From BS750m-G62 sp964577175 (lineage in GTDB: Bacteria; Planctomycetota; Phycisphaerae; FEN-1346), in the NCBI GenBank assembly GCA_964577175.1, contig CAZNYC010000025.1, positions 1 through 38,701 on the forward strand: DNA of 38,701 bases. Direction: 5' to 3'. Both the position numbers and the translations under genes were made by a program. The notes beneath the pieces are model-generated. The model was not told the origin of the DNA. It did no database searches and was given only the letters and a program-made list of their open reading frames with translations. Below, piece after piece: positions 15,476 through 24,749 of this stretch (its first letter is position 1; each line of letters opens with the position of its first letter).

Positions 15476-16585
15476 ATGGCGAGTCTGAAGAAACGTACGC
15501 TGCTGCCGATCGGCATTCACATGACGCCGGAGGCGGTCCATCTCGTGCAGTTCGAACAAGCGGGCGAGGACCTCAGCCTCGTCTCGCAGGCGTCGTGTTC
15601 GTTCACCTCGGCGCAGGACACGGTCACGCGGCTGGTGTCGGCCGAGACGGTCCAGGGGATGGACGCGGACCCGCCGGACTACGCCCCCGCCCTGCGGTTC
15701 CTCCGCCAGGAACTGGACTGGGACCACTTCAAGGGCAAAGACGCCGTCGTCAGCCTGCCGGCCGAACAGGTGGAGGTCCAGCATATCCGGATGCCGCCCA
15801 TGCAGCCGGAGGAACTGGCCCGTTCCCTTCCCTACGAACTGGAAGGCAAACTGTCGTTACCGCCGTCGCAGGCGGTGGTGCGGCACATCGTGGCGGGGTC
15901 GGTGGCGGAGAACAGCGAAACGAAGCAGGACGTACTCGTCCTGGCCGTACCGCGGGACGTCGTGCAGTCCCACGTGGCCGCCGTCGCCCGCCTCAACTTG
16001 AACATCGTGGGCGCCGGCATCGAGCCGTGCAGCATGTGTTACGGATACGCGTACGCGTCGGAACACGCGGGCCCGTCGCAGGCCGGCCCGCCGTGCCTGA
16101 TGCTGGTGTCCCTGGGCTGGCAGCGGTCGCACGTGGCGATTTTGCGGGGCCAGGAGACGATGTTCGTCAAGCCGGTCGGCAAGGGCCTGGACCACGTCGC
16201 CCAGTCGGCGGCGGCGGTTTTGGAGACGTCGCTGGAAGAGGCCTCCGAACGGTTAGAGGCGTGGCGTGAGGGCACGGGCGGCAGCATCGACGACGCCGTC
16301 ACCACGTACAACCGGTGCAAGGAACCGATCGGTCACCTGACCGACGAGATTCAGTCGTGCATGCGGTACCACGCGTCGCTGGCCCGCGGCGCGCAGATCG
16401 ACCGGCTCCTCTTCGTGGGCCCCGGTGCGCGGGATAAGGCCCTCGTCCGGGTCCTGAGTGCGAATCTGTCCGTGCCGTGCGACATCGGGGACCCGCTCGG
16501 GGCGGCCACCGGGTCGCCCGACCCGGAGACCGCGAAGCCGGAGATGGCCGTCGCCGTCGGGCTCAGCCTGTTCGGCGCGAACTGA
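15476..16585 (+). CDS. pilM: Type IV pilus assembly protein PilM (actin-fold)
   Basis: Cytoplasmic actin-like ATPase-fold protein that binds the N-terminal tail of PilN and links the alignment complex to the motor. The 369-residue protein has the PilM pattern: LLPIGIHMTPEAVHLVQFE at the start (phosphate-1-like strand), VVSLPAEQVEVQHIRMP, a middle IVGAGIEPCSMC (adenosine-side element), and RLLFVGPGARDKALVRVL followed by MAVAVGLSLFG at the end. AAGGA precedes the ATG. It opens the eleven-gene pilus operon, and pilN follows 15 bases later. Confidence 0.9.
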   Translation: MASLKKRTLLPIGIHMTPEAVHLVQFEQAGEDLSLVSQASCSFTSAQDTVTRLVSAETVQGMDADPPDYAPALRFLRQELDWDHFKGKDAVVSLPAEQVEVQHIRMPPMQPEELARSLPYELEGKLSLPPSQAVVRHIVAGSVAENSETKQDVLVLAVPRDVVQSHVAAVARLNLNIVGAGIEPCSMCYGYAYASEHAGPSQAGPPCLMLVSLGWQRSHVAILRGQETMFVKPVGKGLDHVAQSAAAVLETSLEEASERLEAWREGTGGSIDDAVTTYNRCKEPIGHLTDEIQSCMRYHASLARGAQIDRLLFVGPGARDKALVRVLSANLSVPCDIGDPLGAATGSPDPETAKPEMAVAVGLSLFGAN

Positions 16586-16600
16586 AGAGGACACCAGCGG

Positions 16601-17335
16601 ATGCTACGGGTTCTGAACTTCCTGCCGGACGACTACGTCAAACGCCGGCGCGTGCGGCGTGCGAACATCGTCTGCGCCCTCATGGCCGCGGGAGGGCTCC
16701 TCCTGATCGGCGGCGTCGTGGGCGTGACGATAATCCGGGCGGTCGCCATGGCCGCCAGCCGCGCCGCCATCGATCGCCAGTACGAGGAAGCGCGCCTCAA
16801 AATCAAGGACCTGAACCATCTCGAGCAGCGCAAAGAGGGCCTGCTGCACAAGGCGGACCTGAGCGCCGCCCTGCTGGAACGGGTGCCGCGAAGCCACGTC
16901 CTGGGCCGGCTCACGAACCTCCTGCCGGAAGAGACGAGCCTCACCTCCCTGAGCATGGAACCGCACGAGATGCGGATCGAGTCGCCCCCGCCGGAGACCA
17001 AGGCCGACGAGAAGGCCAAGAAGAGCAAGAAGAAGAAGGTGGCGGCGCCCACGCGGACGGAGACCCGGCTGCGATTCCGGCTGGACGGCCTGGCGCAGAC
17101 GGACGTCCAGGTGGCGGAGTACATCGGCCGGCTCGCCTCCGATCCGCTCTTCGATACGGTGGACCTCCAGTTCTCCGAGGACTTCCCGTACGAGGAAGGG
17201 ATCACGATGCGGCGGTTCCAGTTGGTGTTTCTGCTGAGCAAGAACGCGGCCGCGGCACTGTTGAAAGTGCCCGGGACGGCCGCCGTCCAGGCCGGCGTCC
17301 CTGCCCCACCGGCCGACGGTGAGGAGGCGTCATGA
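16601..17335 (+). CDS. pilN: Type IV pilus inner-membrane assembly protein PilN-like
   Basis: Bitopic inner-membrane protein of the PilMNOP alignment complex, 244 residues. The short cytoplasmic N-terminus LRVLNFLPDDYVKRRR corresponds to the PilM-binding tail (N-L-L-P motif in relatives). One TM segment follows at about 21-47, then a coiled coil (AAIDRQYEEARLKIKDLNHL), a ferredoxin-like periplasmic part with PEETSLTSLS, a Lys-rich linker (KAKKSKKKKVAA, about 138-150) and a C-terminal strand region. The linker makes it longer than typical PilN. The stop overlaps the pilO start by four bases. Confidence 0.87.
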   Translation: MLRVLNFLPDDYVKRRRVRRANIVCALMAAGGLLLIGGVVGVTIIRAVAMAASRAAIDRQYEEARLKIKDLNHLEQRKEGLLHKADLSAALLERVPRSHVLGRLTNLLPEETSLTSLSMEPHEMRIESPPPETKADEKAKKSKKKKVAAPTRTETRLRFRLDGLAQTDVQVAEYIGRLASDPLFDTVDLQFSEDFPYEEGITMRRFQLVFLLSKNAAAALLKVPGTAAVQAGVPAPPADGEEAS

Positions 17336-17859
17336 CGGGTCCGCTCCGCATTCTGCTGACCGCCGCCGCCCTGGTGGTCATCGGCGGCACGGTCGCGGGA
17401 CTGGTCGTCTGGCCGCTGCTCCAGCAGACCGAGGCCGACCAGCAGGCCATCCAGGCTCGGCGGGCGGAACTGGTCAAGGTCCAGCGCGTGATCCGGCGGA
17501 TCAGCGACCTGAAGGAGGAGATCGGGCGGCTGGAGGAGGCGCTGGCGTTCTTCGAGGACCGCCTGCCGGAGGAACGCGAGATCGACGTCATCCTGCGGGA
17601 GGTCTGGCTCATCGCCGACGCCAAGTCGCTCTCCCCCCGCCGCATTCAGACCAACCGGGCCGAGAGCGGGTCCCGCTACAACACCCAGCCGATCACGATG
17701 ACCCTGGACGGCCGCTTCGACCGCTTCTACGAGTTCCTGCTCGGCATCGAACGGCTGCCCCGCATTACGAAAGTGCGGCAGATGCAGATCACGAAGTCGC
17801 CTACGCAGGAAGGCGTCGTGGAAGTCGACCTCCTGATGGATATCTACTGCGAGAAATAG
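17332..17859 (+). CDS. pilO: Type IV pilus inner-membrane assembly protein PilO-like
   Basis: Bitopic partner of PilN, 175 residues: short N-terminus, TM at about 7-30, a coiled coil (QAIQARRAELVKVQRVIRRI, continuing to about residue 75), then FEDRLPEEREIDVILREVW and the ferredoxin-like domain with QPITMTLDGRFDRFYEFLLGIERLPRI, the hallmark PilO segment. Translationally coupled to pilN through ATGA. The next gene begins two bases after its stop. Confidence 0.9.
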   Translation: MTGPLRILLTAAALVVIGGTVAGLVVWPLLQQTEADQQAIQARRAELVKVQRVIRRISDLKEEIGRLEEALAFFEDRLPEEREIDVILREVWLIADAKSLSPRRIQTNRAESGSRYNTQPITMTLDGRFDRFYEFLLGIERLPRITKVRQMQITKSPTQEGVVEVDLLMDIYCEK

Positions 17860-17861
17860 CC

Positions 17862-18581
17862 ATGGCCAGCCCCGGCGACCAGCAACTGACCGACGTCCGC
17901 CTCTCGAAGAAGGGCCTGGAGTCCCCGTCGCAGAAGGGCAAGGTCCAGGGCGGCTTCGGCGACACGAAGAAGGTGGTCGCCCTGGCCGTCCTCGGCATCG
18001 TGGCGCTCGGCGTGGTGGGGTACCAGTTTCTCGGCGGCGGCGGGCCGGCGCCGGCGGAGGCGAAGATGGTGAACCCGGCGGCCGGTGGCGCGGCGCCGGC
18101 GTTGCCGCCTTCGGGGGCGTCGCAGGTCAGCGCCGTGCTCGAGCGCATGGACCAACCCCCCGCCAAGAAGGGCGAGGACGGACTCTCCGTCGAACAGGTT
18201 GAGGCCCTCGTCCGCAAGTTCGACACGTACGTCGAGGAACGGCAGATCCCGCTGTCGAACCTGCGGGTAAACCCGTTCCAGGTCGTCCGGGTCGCTAAGG
18301 TCGAGGCGCCCGAGGACGTGAAGGCCCGGGCGGAGGCCAACGCCGAGGCGGAGGCCGAGGCCCGCCGCCGCCGCATCCTCCAGGCCGCCGCCCAACTCAA
18401 ACTCGGGGCCGTCCTCATCGCCGGAACCACCCGCAGCGCCATCATCGAGGGGCGGCTCTACCACGTGGGTGACGTCGTCGAGGGAATGCGCGTGGCCGCT
18501 ATCCGACGCGACCACGTGACCCTCGCCTACGAAAACGAACAGGTGGACCTGCGGCTCCGGCCGGAGCAGGCCATGCCGTAA
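17862..18581 (+). CDS. PilP/GspC-like inner-membrane assembly protein
   Basis: 239-residue bitopic protein in the position of pilP. After a charged N-terminus comes one TM (VVALAVLGIVALGVVGYQFL, about 38-57), an Ala/Pro linker, an Ala/Glu/Arg-rich helix (about 148-165) and a C-terminal beta domain reading LGAVLIAGTTRSAIIEGRLY then HVGDVVEGMRV, which matches the homology region of PilP and GspC that contacts the secretin. There is no lipobox cysteine; many PilP are lipoproteins, so the TM anchor is more GspC-like. It sits between pilO (2-base gap) and pilB (9-base gap). Confidence 0.78.
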   Translation: MASPGDQQLTDVRLSKKGLESPSQKGKVQGGFGDTKKVVALAVLGIVALGVVGYQFLGGGGPAPAEAKMVNPAAGGAAPALPPSGASQVSAVLERMDQPPAKKGEDGLSVEQVEALVRKFDTYVEERQIPLSNLRVNPFQVVRVAKVEAPEDVKARAEANAEAEAEARRRRILQAAAQLKLGAVLIAGTTRSAIIEGRLYHVGDVVEGMRVAAIRRDHVTLAYENEQVDLRLRPEQAMP

Positions 18582-18590
18582 GGACGCCGA

Positions 18591-20450
18591 ATGCCAAACG
18601 ACAACGGTCAACCCGACGCGCCGACCGCGGTGGCGCAGTCCGAAGGCCCGGCGCCCGCCGAGGGCGCCGCCCCGGCCGACGGCGCCTCCGTCGGCGACAA
18701 GAAGCCCATGCGGATGGGCGACCGCCTCGTTCACCAGGGCATCATTACGCAGTCCCAACTGGAGGAGTGCCTGGAACTCCAGAAGTCGAGCCCGGGCGAA
18801 CGGCTGGGCCAAATCCTCGTCCGCAAGGACTACGCCAGCGAAGCCGACGTGATGTCGTGCCTGGCGGCGGAGTACCACCTGGAGTTCGTCCACGTCGGCC
18901 AGATGGAGATTCCGGAGCGGGTCCGTGACCGGCTCCCCCTGGATTTCTGCCGGCAGCACAAGGTCCTGGTGATCGACGCGGACCCGGGGGCCGACGTCGC
19001 CACCGTCGCGACGGCGGACCCCGCGAACATCTTCCTGCTGGACGAGGTGCGGCGGCGGCTCGGCTGCCGCGTCCGCCTGGCGGTGAGCACGGCCGGCGAA
19101 ATTGCCAAGGCGCTGGACGAACTGACCGGCGGGACCGAGGAGTTCCAACTCGATACCCTCATCCAGGACATCACCGACGACGCCGTCGAGGTCGTCGACG
19201 ACGACGAGGACGACGTCACGGACCTGGCCAAGGTGGCCGGCGAGTCGCCCGTCGTCCGCCTGGTCAACTACCTTATCTGCAACGCCGTCAAGGAAGGCGC
19301 CAGCGATATCCACATCGAGCCGGGCGAGAAGAAGATGCGGATCCGGTACCGCATCGACGGCGTGTTGTTCGAGACGATGTCGCCCCCGCAGACGATGCAC
19401 CCCGCTCTGGTGTCGCGGCTGAAAATCATGTCGAACCTCGACATCTCCGAACGCCGCCTGCCCCAGGACGGCCGCATCCGCGCCATCGTCAACAACCGGT
19501 ACGTCGACTTCCGTGTCAACACCCTGCCCACCACGCAGGGCGAGAAGGCCGTCATCCGCATCCTCGATAACCGCTCGATCCTCATCGGGCTGGAGCGGCT
19601 CGGGTTCGAGCCGGACCACCTCGCGATGTTCAAGGAGGAGGTCGCCCGCCCGCACGGCGTCATCCTCGTGACCGGTCCGACGGGGTCCGGCAAGACGACG
19701 ACGCTGTACTCGGCCCTGATGACGATGGACGGCAGCACGATGAACATCTCGACCACGGAGGACCCGGTCGAGTACTTCCTGAGTTTCGCCAACCAGGTTC
19801 AGATCAACGACCGCATCGGGTTCACGTTCGCCGGCGCCCTGCGGGCGCTGCTGCGGCAGGACCCGGACGTGATCATGGTGGGCGAAATCCGCGACGAGGA
19901 GACCGCCCGCATCTGCGTCCAGGCCGCCCTGACCGGCCACCTCGTCCTCTCGACGCTCCACACGAACGACGCCCCGTCGAGCATCACGCGGCTCATCAAC
20001 ATCGGCATCGAGCCGTACCTCATCAGCGCCGCCGTCAACGCGGTGCTGGCCCAGCGGCTCGTCCGCCGCATCTGCGAGAACTGCAAGGAGGCGTACACGC
20101 CGAGCGACGAAATCCGCGAGGCCCTCGAACGCAACAACGTCGGCGCCGTCAAGGAACTGTACCGCGGCACGGGGTGCGAGAAGTGCCGCAACACCGGCTA
20201 CAGCGGCCGATCGGGCATTTACGAGATGGTCGTCCTCGACGACGGGTTCCGCGACCTGGTCGCCACCCGGCCCAGCGTCACGGAACTTCGCCGCTACGCC
20301 CTTCAGCGGGGCATGGTCGGCCTGCGCGAGGACGGGCTGCGGAAGATGAAGCGAGGCCTCACCACCATCGAGGAGGTGCTCCGCGCCACCGAGGACGCCG
20401 GCCCGCCCGTGAAACAGGGCGAGGCCGAAGCCGAAGGGAGTGCCACGTGA
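18591..20450 (+). CDS. pilB: Type IV pilus extension ATPase PilB / GspE
   Basis: Hexameric cytoplasmic motor for pilus (or pseudopilus) assembly, 619 residues. It has an N-terminal MshEN-type domain (about 40-190) with RLGQILVRKDYASEADVMSCL, then the N2 domain with GASDIHIEP, Walker A GPTGSGKT (362-369), Asp box EDPVE (390-394), Walker B VGEIRD (430-435) and His box TGHLVLSTLHTN (448-459). Four cysteines, C495/C498 and C529/C532, form the zinc site typical of GspE/PilB and absent from PilT. AGGA lies seven bases before the ATG. The pilT GTG overlaps its stop. Confidence 0.95.
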   Translation: MPNDNGQPDAPTAVAQSEGPAPAEGAAPADGASVGDKKPMRMGDRLVHQGIITQSQLEECLELQKSSPGERLGQILVRKDYASEADVMSCLAAEYHLEFVHVGQMEIPERVRDRLPLDFCRQHKVLVIDADPGADVATVATADPANIFLLDEVRRRLGCRVRLAVSTAGEIAKALDELTGGTEEFQLDTLIQDITDDAVEVVDDDEDDVTDLAKVAGESPVVRLVNYLICNAVKEGASDIHIEPGEKKMRIRYRIDGVLFETMSPPQTMHPALVSRLKIMSNLDISERRLPQDGRIRAIVNNRYVDFRVNTLPTTQGEKAVIRILDNRSILIGLERLGFEPDHLAMFKEEVARPHGVILVTGPTGSGKTTTLYSALMTMDGSTMNISTTEDPVEYFLSFANQVQINDRIGFTFAGALRALLRQDPDVIMVGEIRDEETARICVQAALTGHLVLSTLHTNDAPSSITRLINIGIEPYLISAAVNAVLAQRLVRRICENCKEAYTPSDEIREALERNNVGAVKELYRGTGCEKCRNTGYSGRSGIYEMVVLDDGFRDLVATRPSVTELRRYALQRGMVGLREDGLRKMKRGLTTIEEVLRATEDAGPPVKQGEAEAEGSAT

Positions 20451-21508
20451 CACGCATCACCAGCCTGCTCGAACGGGCCATCGCCAACGGCGCCAGCGAC
20501 ATCCACCTGGTCGTGGGCCTCCCGCCGCTCCAGCGCATCCATACCGTGCTGGACGGCATCGAAGACGAGGTCCCCGTCGACACCGAGGAGGCCGAGGCCT
20601 CCGTCCGCGAACTGCTCAACGACGAACAGTACCGCCGGTTCCAGGAGCAGCGGGACATGGACTTCTCCACGGCCCTGCCCTCGGGCGCGCGGTTCCGCGT
20701 GAACGCGCACTTCCAGCGGGGCACGCCGGCCCTGGCGTTCCGGGCCATTCCCAGCGAGGTGCCGGCCCTGGAGACCCTGAACCTGCCCCCGGTCGTCACG
20801 GACTTCGCCAACCTGCCGCAGGGACTCGTCCTGGTGACCGGCGAGACGGGTTCCGGCAAATCGACCACGCTGGCCTCGATGATCGACCACATGAACCAGA
20901 AGTACCCGTACCACGTCATCACGCTGGAGGACCCGATCGAGTATTACATCCCCTCCCGCAAGTGCGTGGTGGAGCAGCGCGAGGTCGGCGCCGACGTGCC
21001 GAACTTCCGGTCGGGCCTTCGGCACGTGCTGCGGCAGGACCCGGACGTCATCCTGGTGGGCGAGATGCGCGACCTGGAGACCATCTCGACCGCGCTGACG
21101 GCGGCCGAGACCGGCCACCTGGTCTTCTCGACGCTGCACACCAACGACGCCGCCTCCACGGTCCAGCGCGTGGTCGACATGTTTCCCGCCGGCCAGCAGA
21201 ACCAGGTCCGCTCCATGTTCGCCGACACCCTGAAGGGCGTCCTCTGCCAGCGGCTGCTGTCGCGGGTGGACATGCCGGGCATGATTCCGGCCGTCGAGGT
21301 GCTCGTCTCGACGCCGGCCGTCCGCAACTGCGTCCGCGAGGACCGCATCTTCGAGATTCCCAACATCATGGAGACGAACCGCGCCCTCGGCATGCAGTTG
21401 TTCGACGAGTCGTTGAAGCAGCACTATTTCGCCGGCCGCATCAGCCGCGAAACCGCCCTCAGCCATGCCAAGGTACCCTCCGAACTCGAACGGGCGATCT
21501 CCGCTTAG
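20447..21508 (+). CDS. pilT: Type IV pilus retraction ATPase PilT
   Basis: Hexameric ATPase that depolymerises pili, the basis of twitching. 353 residues from GTG 20447, which overlaps the pilB stop as GTGA and has GGGAG upstream. Motifs: GASDIHLVVG near the N-terminus, Walker A GETGSGKST (132-140), LEDPIEY, Walker B VILVGEMRD (201-209), TGHLVFSTLHTNDA, and the PilT-specific C-terminal AGRISRETALSHA. There are no zinc cysteines. Its presence argues that the system makes a retractable pilus rather than only a type II secretion pseudopilus. Confidence 0.95.
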   Translation: MTRITSLLERAIANGASDIHLVVGLPPLQRIHTVLDGIEDEVPVDTEEAEASVRELLNDEQYRRFQEQRDMDFSTALPSGARFRVNAHFQRGTPALAFRAIPSEVPALETLNLPPVVTDFANLPQGLVLVTGETGSGKSTTLASMIDHMNQKYPYHVITLEDPIEYYIPSRKCVVEQREVGADVPNFRSGLRHVLRQDPDVILVGEMRDLETISTALTAAETGHLVFSTLHTNDAASTVQRVVDMFPAGQQNQVRSMFADTLKGVLCQRLLSRVDMPGMIPAVEVLVSTPAVRNCVREDRIFEIPNIMETNRALGMQLFDESLKQHYFAGRISRETALSHAKVPSELERAISA

Positions 21509-21515
21509 GTGAGCC

Positions 21516-22742
21516 ATGCACACGTACCGCTATCAGATGAAACGGTCCAACGGCGAGGTGGTGGTCGGCCAACTCAAGGCCGACAACCAGACCCTGGCCA
21601 TGCAGCAGGTCCGCGAAATGGGCGGCGCCGTCCTGGACCTCAGTGTCGTGGAACCCGAGGGCGGGGCCAAGGCCAAGGGCGCGACCGGCGGCATCCAGAT
21701 CTTCAACCGCATCGGGGCCAAGGACCTCCTGGCCTTCACCCGCCAGTTGGGCGTCATGTCGAAGGCCGGCATCGGCCTGACGGCGGCCCTCGAAAGCATC
21801 ACCGACCAGTTGAAGAACCCCCGCATGCAGACCGTCACGCGGGCCCTGAAGCGCGACGTCGAGGCCGGGTGCCAGTTCTCCGAGACCCTCCAGCGGTTCC
21901 CCAGGGTCTTCTCCCTCCTCTACGTCAACATGGTCCGGGCGAGCGAACTCTCCGGCACCTTCGGCCACATGCTCGGCCGCATCGCCGACTACCTCACCCA
22001 GCAGGCCGCAACCAAACGCCAGGTGACCGGGGCGATGGTGTACCCGGCCATCATCGTGATCATGGCCATCGTCACAACGGTCTTCATGCTCACGTTCGTC
22101 CTGCCCCAGTTCATGGTCCTGTTCGAGGGCAAGGAGGAGATCCTGCCCCTGCCGACCAAGATGCTGATGGCGATGAGCGCCTCGCTGACCGGCTACTGGT
22201 ACGTCTACCTTTTGGTCGGCGGCGCCTTCGCCGCCGGCTTCATCTACTTCATCCGGACCGACACCGGCCGCGAAACCTGGGACCTGGCGAAACTCAGAAT
22301 CCCGATCCTTCAGAAACTCTGTCACGCCCTGTACCTCTCGCGCGGGCTGCGGACCATGGGCGAACTCGTCAACGCCGGCGTCCCGATGCTCGACACGATC
22401 GCCATTACGGCGGAGGTCTCCGGCAACGTGCATTACGCCCGCGTCTGGCACCGGGTGCACGCCGCCGTCCGCAAGGGCCAGCGTATCGCCCCGTCGCTGG
22501 CGAAGAGCCCGTACATCCCGGTCAGCGTGACGCAAATGATCGCGGCCGGCGAGGAAACCGGCACGCTCGGTGAAATCCTGAACGACATCTCCGACTTCTA
22601 CGACGACCAGTTGAAATCCACCATCAAGGCCGTGACCAGTGCCATCGAACCCTTGATGATCGTGCTGATGGGCGGCATCGTGGCCTTCATCGCGGCCTCC
22701 ATCCTTCTGCCCATCTTCAAGATGTCCCAGTTGATGGGATAG
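21516..22742 (+). CDS. pilC: Type IV pilus inner-membrane platform protein PilC / GspF
   Basis: Polytopic platform turned by PilB/PilT, 408 residues with two T2SSF domains. The N-terminus YRYQMKRSNGEVVVGQLKAD, FTRQLGVMSKAGIGL in the first domain and RTMGELVNAGVPMLDTI in the second are typical. TM segments lie at about 170-200, 225-250 and at the C-terminus (MIVLMGGIVAFIAASILLPI). The G-E-E-T-G motif in IAAGEETGTL is conserved. It starts seven bases after pilT and is followed two bases later by the prepilin-like gene. Confidence 0.95.
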   Translation: MHTYRYQMKRSNGEVVVGQLKADNQTLAMQQVREMGGAVLDLSVVEPEGGAKAKGATGGIQIFNRIGAKDLLAFTRQLGVMSKAGIGLTAALESITDQLKNPRMQTVTRALKRDVEAGCQFSETLQRFPRVFSLLYVNMVRASELSGTFGHMLGRIADYLTQQAATKRQVTGAMVYPAIIVIMAIVTTVFMLTFVLPQFMVLFEGKEEILPLPTKMLMAMSASLTGYWYVYLLVGGAFAAGFIYFIRTDTGRETWDLAKLRIPILQKLCHALYLSRGLRTMGELVNAGVPMLDTIAITAEVSGNVHYARVWHRVHAAVRKGQRIAPSLAKSPYIPVSVTQMIAAGEETGTLGEILNDISDFYDDQLKSTIKAVTSAIEPLMIVLMGGIVAFIAASILLPIFKMSQLMG

Positions 22743-22744
22743 CC

Positions 22745-23242
22745 ATGCATGAAACAAGGCGAACCAGCGTCCGAGCCCGCCTCGGCGCCCGCTGCGCCGG
22801 CGGCTTCACCCTGGTGGAGGTCCTCATCGCCTCCGTCCTGGTGGTCCTGGCGTTCATCGCGCTGGTGGCGGCGTTCGGGTACGAGGGCGTCGTCATCCAG
22901 CGGACCGAGGAGATCACGTACGGCACGTTCCTGGCGGACGAGATTCACGACAAGGCCCTCCAGATGGACTTCGCCTCCGTCTTCGACCTCGACGGCGCGG
23001 CCTACGATCCCGCCGTCCTCAGCACCGGCGCCGCCCAGGACCGCGACGAGTTCGCGCAGACGATCGAAGTCACCCCCGTCCAGGCGAACGATCTCAGCGT
23101 GACGGTCGGCCAGACCGGTGCCGAGGCCGCCCGCCTCAACGTGACCGTCACGGCCCACGGCAAACCGGTGGTGACGCAAACCTACTACATCTTCGACCTG
23201 AGCGACCTGCCGTTCACAGACCGCACCGAGATGCCCGGTTAG
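22745..23242 (+). CDS. Prepilin-like protein, PilV/GspI type
   Basis: Minor (pseudo)pilin of 165 residues with a complete class III signal: a basic leader ending at Gly20, then FTLVEVLIAS with Phe21 and Glu25 (+5), followed by a hydrophobic helix. The prepilin peptidase should cut after Gly20. The C-terminal beta part (ARLNVTVTAHGKPVVTQTYY) resembles PilV/GspI, which initiate the filament tip complex. Not long or abundant-looking enough to call the major pilin, though that cannot be excluded. Its stop precedes an 83-base gap before the next gene. Confidence 0.85.
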   Translation: MHETRRTSVRARLGARCAGGFTLVEVLIASVLVVLAFIALVAAFGYEGVVIQRTEEITYGTFLADEIHDKALQMDFASVFDLDGAAYDPAVLSTGAAQDRDEFAQTIEVTPVQANDLSVTVGQTGAEAARLNVTVTAHGKPVVTQTYYIFDLSDLPFTDRTEMPG

Positions 23243-23325
23243 CGGTGTGGCTTCCGCTGCGGGCCAATGAGCCGCAACCGTGTTCCTCACGCCCCGACAC
23301 GGCAAACCTGAAAGGAGGTTATGCC

Positions 23326-24696
23326 ATGACTGCGGGGCAGACGAACCGAGGGAGCGGGCACCGCGGGTCCGCCCTCCTTATCTCGATGATTTTCGCGGCA
23401 CTCTTTGCGTGCATGGCGGTGGCCCTCGCCGTCGTCTCCGAATCGAACCTGGCCATCTGCCGGAACCGTGTCGAGACTCAACAGGCCGAGAACCTCGTCG
23501 AGACCGGCCTGCTGCTCGTCCAGCGCGAGATGGGCGGCCTGGAAGTCACCGGCGATACCGCCACCGCCCTGCACGCCGACCTGGCCGACCATTTCCGCAC
23601 CGCCTGGGCCCACGTTGACATGCTCGACGCCGACGCCATCACGTCCGACGCCGACGGGGTCGTCTTTCCGCCCGTTTCCGTCGCCGGACCCGACGGCCGG
23701 ACGGGCACCATCGCGCTCACCGTCAAGGCCGAGGGCGGCGTCCAGGACCAGCCGTGCGTCACCGTGACCTCCACCGGCCAGTTCGGCGGCGCCGTCCGGA
23801 CGGCGTACTACGACTTCCAAGTCGGCAGCGGGTACCGGCTGCTGCGGGACTACGGCGTGGCGAGCCGGTCGCCCATCGAAATGGGCGGCGACTCCATCAT
23901 CGACGGCGCCAACAACGACAAGGAAGGCAGCCTGTTTTCGTGCAGCGACGCGCAGAGCCGCGCCATCGAACTCACCGGCCTGGCCCAGGCCACCGGCAGT
24001 GCCGCCGTCAGCGCCGACGGCTGCGAAGTCTACAAGGGCCCCAGCGCCACCATCGGAGGCGACATCGACAACGACGCCCCCGCCCACACCTGGCCCGGCT
24101 TCGACACCGCCCACTTCGAGCAGTACGTCGAGACCGTCTACGACGGCGAGGCCACCGTGGAGGACGGCACCTACGTCAACGTCCGCATCCCCCCCGGCAC
24201 GAACCCGACGTTCAACGGCAACACGCAACTTTACGGCGTGGTGTACATCGAGTCGCCCAACACCGTGACGTTCAACGGGAACGCGAACATCTGCGGCGTG
24301 GTGGTTTGCGAGGAGCCGGCCGTCCAGAACTTCGCCGACAACCAACTCAACTTCAGCGGGACGCTGACGGCCTCGGGGGTGGAGTACCTGCCGGACGAGC
24401 CCCGCTTCGACGGCCTCCGCAACGAGCGAGGCACGTTCCTGCTCGCCCCGGGCTACGCCGCTTCGTTCGCCGGCAACTTCACCACCGTCAACGGGTCCAT
24501 CGTGGCGAGCCAAGTCAATTTTGCCGGGACGGCAAGCGGGACGGTGCGCGGCAACGTGCTGAACCTGGCCGATTCGGCCTTCACGCTCCAGGACGCCGCG
24601 CACCTGACCATCGACAAGAGCAATGTGCCGGATCAGCCCGCCGGCATCGTCCCGCGGTACGCGCTGCTCTGTATTTCGGGCTCCTACCGGCAGTAA
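23326..24696 (+). CDS. PilX/GspK-like pilus protein with beta-helix-like C-terminal domain, paralog 1
   Basis: 456 residues from ATG 23326, preceded by AAAGGAGG at ideal spacing. The leader ends RG (Gly14) followed by SALLISMIFAALFACMAVAL and AENLVETGLLLVQREM, the pattern of PilX/GspK minor pilins, which lack Glu5. After about residue 120 it no longer resembles PilX: repeated short strands such as FNGNTQLYGVVYIESP, TVTFNGNANICGVVV and LNFSGTLTASGVEYLP suggest a parallel beta-helix or bactofilin-like stack. Eight cysteines, several paired, could form disulfides. The next gene is a close tandem paralog. Pilus-associated role is inferred from the N-terminus and operon; the C-terminal domain I do not recognise. 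Confidence 0.75.
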   Translation: MTAGQTNRGSGHRGSALLISMIFAALFACMAVALAVVSESNLAICRNRVETQQAENLVETGLLLVQREMGGLEVTGDTATALHADLADHFRTAWAHVDMLDADAITSDADGVVFPPVSVAGPDGRTGTIALTVKAEGGVQDQPCVTVTSTGQFGGAVRTAYYDFQVGSGYRLLRDYGVASRSPIEMGGDSIIDGANNDKEGSLFSCSDAQSRAIELTGLAQATGSAAVSADGCEVYKGPSATIGGDIDNDAPAHTWPGFDTAHFEQYVETVYDGEATVEDGTYVNVRIPPGTNPTFNGNTQLYGVVYIESPNTVTFNGNANICGVVVCEEPAVQNFADNQLNFSGTLTASGVEYLPDEPRFDGLRNERGTFLLAPGYAASFAGNFTTVNGSIVASQVNFAGTASGTVRGNVLNLADSAFTLQDAAHLTIDKSNVPDQPAGIVPRYALLCISGSYRQ

Positions 24697-24749
24697 CGCC
24701 GCCGGACAAGACGCAAGAGCGAACGGTCGCCGAGTATTGGAGATACAAC